Of a stretch of DNA of 64,000 nt, positions 61,594-64,000 are shown one piece after another. A program made the position numbers and the translations under genes. Numbering within the stretch: the stretch's first letter is position 1; every line of letters begins with the position of its first letter. The notes beneath the pieces were generated by a model. It worked only from the letters and a program-made list of their open reading frames with translations. It ran no database searches and was not told where the DNA came from. Source of the stretch: Triangularia verruculosa (lineage: Eukaryota; Ascomycota; Sordariomycetes; Sordariales; Podosporaceae); contig MU863947.1 of the NCBI GenBank assembly GCA_033296885.1, forward strand, positions 62,001-126,000, in the 5' to 3' direction.

Positions 61594-62490
61594 TCTCGGC
61601 TCAACTCACGGAAGCAAAGCCAGCGGAGGAGACGAAGACATCGCCAAACGTAAAAGAACTATTTTTAGAAGAAAAGGAAATTGAGGGCATTGATGGGAGA
61701 AATCTAACTGGATACCACTTCATCACCACTGACGAACCAAAAAGACAAAAGGACACGTACATACACCGCACAACTAACAGACCATACATATTGTACATAT
61801 CTAATCTACGTAGCAAAAAGTACCAAGCAGCTCATCATCCAACCGAAGTTGACCAGGGGGGCATCACTGATAATGCAGCTGGTTCCCTATTCTTCCTTCC
61901 GAAAGGTGGCTTTTGGGGTATTTACTCCGAGAGAAATAAACCCACCCTTACCCGGAGAGCCGTCTAACCGTTTGGCCGTTTTAGATGTGCTGGTGGTGTG
62001 GTGTTTTCCTGAGCTTTTGCTATGTTGAGAGCAGAAAACCTCAAACCGCCCGAGTTCAAGGTTGCATCGGGAAAACAAAGGTGCATAGAAAAGGGTAGCA
62101 CGGCACTGACAAACCGTTGCGACTGGTGCTTGCCTGTTGCAATGCAGCAAGCCCGTAGCTTCAGCAGGGTATCATTCATGAGGTCAAAAAAAGGCACACC
62201 CACTGTTGAACTTATGCTTCGACTTGAACCGGCCAGATCTTCTCATTGGCAACCCACGGCTTTTCGATAACGGTTCCGGAAGGTCAATCTCGATAGCATG
62301 GGATTTTGCGGGGCCTGGGTGTCCGGTACCTGAATAGCGAGCCATCTAGACCAACCTACCCCGTACCTCGCTGCAACTGTCCACGAACGCCGACTGCGAC
62401 TCGGCCATTCTCGATTCCCACCATTCTCCATGAGCCGAAATGCAGGGTCCATCATGAGAACTTTTTCGCCGTTATCTTGCTGCTGAGCTT
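61594..62490. other. convergent spacer
   Basis: An 897-bp gap between the 3' ends of the PAQR and Tfc6-like genes. It is AT-richer than its neighbours and is presumed to hold two 3' UTRs. No other feature is recognised. Confidence 0.5.
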
Positions 62491-64000
62491 CTATGCTCTA
62501 AAGTCCTCCACGCCCAAGTCCATGACTTTGATGATGCCCGAGGCCATTGCGCAAGCAGCCCAGCAACTAAAATTAGTATTGGGGTTCCAGGCCACTGCTG
62601 TGACTCTGGTGAGTGGCTCGTGGATGACGACTCTCGAAGCGAGCTTTTCTTGCAGTTCCCCTTCAAGATCGTGCTCTTCTTCCGGCTGTTCACCCTCCGG
62701 GGCGGCGTTCTTCTTAGGCCTGCCCTTCTTCTTTCCGTTGGCCGTATACTTGCTCTTCTTCTCCCTCTCCAGCCTCTTTTTGCGGTCCATCTCTTTTCTC
62801 TTTTCCGTTCGCGGGTCATCGTTGACCTCGGGCAAAAATCCTTGCAGAATCCGAACTGCACCCCGAATAGGGTCGCCCTGGCTGCTATGGGTAATGGCGA
62901 CAGGTCTGTATTCGTGCTCAAAGATCTTGAGCTTCCTGAGCGGCTCCCCCTTTTGCTTAAAAAGTTTCTGTAGCGCGTTGCAAGCGAACACCGATCCATC
63001 TGCGCAACCGACTAGAATAAACGGGTGCGTCGTGCCAACCGAAACGCAGGTTAGCGTGTTTGGGCCGGTGCAGATGCTGCGGGCCTGGGCGAAGAAGCGA
63101 TGATGCAGAAATGCAATCGTGGTGTTGGGAGTGGACGAAGGGTACAGCGCCATGAAGCCTTGCATCGACTCGTTCCAACACAGCAGATTCGGCTGGAAGC
63201 TGATCGCCGGAACCGGGAAATACGTGCACTCGGAGCTGGGCTGGGACAGGTCGGTCAAGGTCGCGCAGCCGCCCACGGGAATCGAAGCAACCAGATATGG
63301 GTTTGACGGGTAGGCCGAGCAAATATCGATGACATAGGTCGTGTGGACGCCGTGACGCTGCAGCAGCATCTTGGGATAGACTGACCACAGCGTGATGGAG
63401 CCGTCACTATGACCAAGCACGAGGCGGTTCGTGTTAGCCCAGGCAAGGCAGGTAACCTCAACGTTGTAGTCATTGTCGTGTCCAAAAGTGACCATAGGCG
63501 CCTCCATATAAGCTGCAAAAGTTAGCATTTGTATTGGGCAGACTGTTTGGGGAAACACGAACCATAATCGGGCACCCGGGAGTCATGAATTGCCTTGCAA
63601 TCTATGACGCGGACTCGCCCATCACCACAGAGTACGGCGAGAATGCCGTTGGTTGAAGGCGACGCAGACTTCTCCATTGAGACAGGACAGAACTGCATAC
63701 GCTTGGGTCGGCCCCACGAGAAGCACGTTGCCCCCAGGAGACGGGAAGGTTGTCTGGAAGGTGTAGCCATTCCTTCATTGTCGCTGTCTTGTTCGGCGAC
63801 GAATTCCCAGAACTGGACGGATCCTTGGGTCGCTGAGGTGGTATTCTGGCCGCCCAAATTGTCGCCGATGATGAGAGACGAATCTTGATCTGAGAAAGGA
63901 ATAGTCGCAACGGCAAGAACCTGCCTGTTGTTTCTGAGAAAGAAGGGCGCCCATGCTACCGCCAGCGGAATGCCGCCAACATCAATCATCCACCCTCTAG
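62491..64000 (-). CDS. TFIIIC subunit 6-like WD40 protein, 5' part missing
   Basis: Probable subunit of the RNA polymerase III factor TFIIIC (Tfc6 in budding yeast, Sfc6 in fission yeast), which helps bind the B box of tRNA genes. The visible exons on the minus strand are 64000-63563 and 63512-62491. The 50-nt intron (GTTCGT donor, CTAAC branch, TGCAG acceptor) joins VPDY to AYMEAPMVTFGHD in phase 1. About 485 residues are visible. WD-like blades: GSVQFWEFVAEQDSDNEG, LAVLCGDGRVRVIDC, LVLGHSDGSITLWSV, and near the end a blade with AVAWNPNTN and GIIKVMDL. A charged insert with an AT-hook-like KKKGRPKKN lies in the C-terminal third. The frame is open to the window edge, although the last bases (CTAG on this strand) could also be an intron acceptor. 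The subunit assignment is inference from architecture. Confidence 0.65.

Overview
The window is nuclear DNA of a filamentous ascomycete, most likely a sordariomycete of the Sordariales type. The evidence is compact genes with 50-100 nt introns (GTAAGT/GTATGT donors, CTAAC or CTGAC branch sites, CAG/TAG acceptors), GC-rich codon use, fungus-specific families (CFEM protein, ENA Na+-ATPase, Mdm31/Mdm32, CSC1/RSN1 channel), and transition changes and an AT-rich block that look like repeat-induced point mutation. Eighteen protein genes are supported: sixteen complete and one cut at each edge. No tRNA, rRNA or CRISPR was recognised.

From 1 to about 37.4 kb the window is ordinary, mostly alternating-strand housekeeping sequence: eIF3j (+, 5' truncated), Mdm31/32 (-), Pno1 (+), a Rad60/Esc2-like SUMO-like-domain protein (-), peroxisomal 2,4-dienoyl-CoA reductase (+), a DHA1-type MFS transporter (-), a GPI-type CFEM protein (+), a CSN8/PSMD8/eIF3k-like protein (-), a FabG-like SDR (+), Dpm1 (-), an ENA-type P-ATPase (-), an AT-hook protein (+), a CSC1/OSCA-like channel (+), the tiny five-exon gene tma7 (-) and Prp4 kinase (+). 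Exon joins were chosen by splice motif, phase closure and family continuity. Two introns (CSC1-like and tma7) can only be closed with GC-AG borders.

From 37.4 to 55.1 kb the window is accessory-like. A single Ran1/Pat1-type kinase gene (45.5-47.1 kb) sits between two gene-poor stretches of about 8 kb each. These hold two MITE-like inverted-repeat elements (41,999-42,250 and 53,995-54,344), an AT-rich block flanked by a 14-bp direct repeat (51.4-52.2 kb), and a cluster of TGGACCT/AGGTCCA repeats whose orientation switches (52.4-53.7 kb).

The most striking gene is at 55,146-57,890 (-): a 914-residue secreted protein made of modules separated by Lys-Arg sites. It has three Cys-pair modules, five helical repeats of about 72-79 residues each ending in PGKR, and several more divergent units. 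It reads like a kexin-processed multi-peptide precursor and is the best candidate here for an undescribed system. The window ends with a PAQR/Izh-type membrane protein (+) and the 3' part of a TFIIIC subunit 6-like WD40 gene (-).
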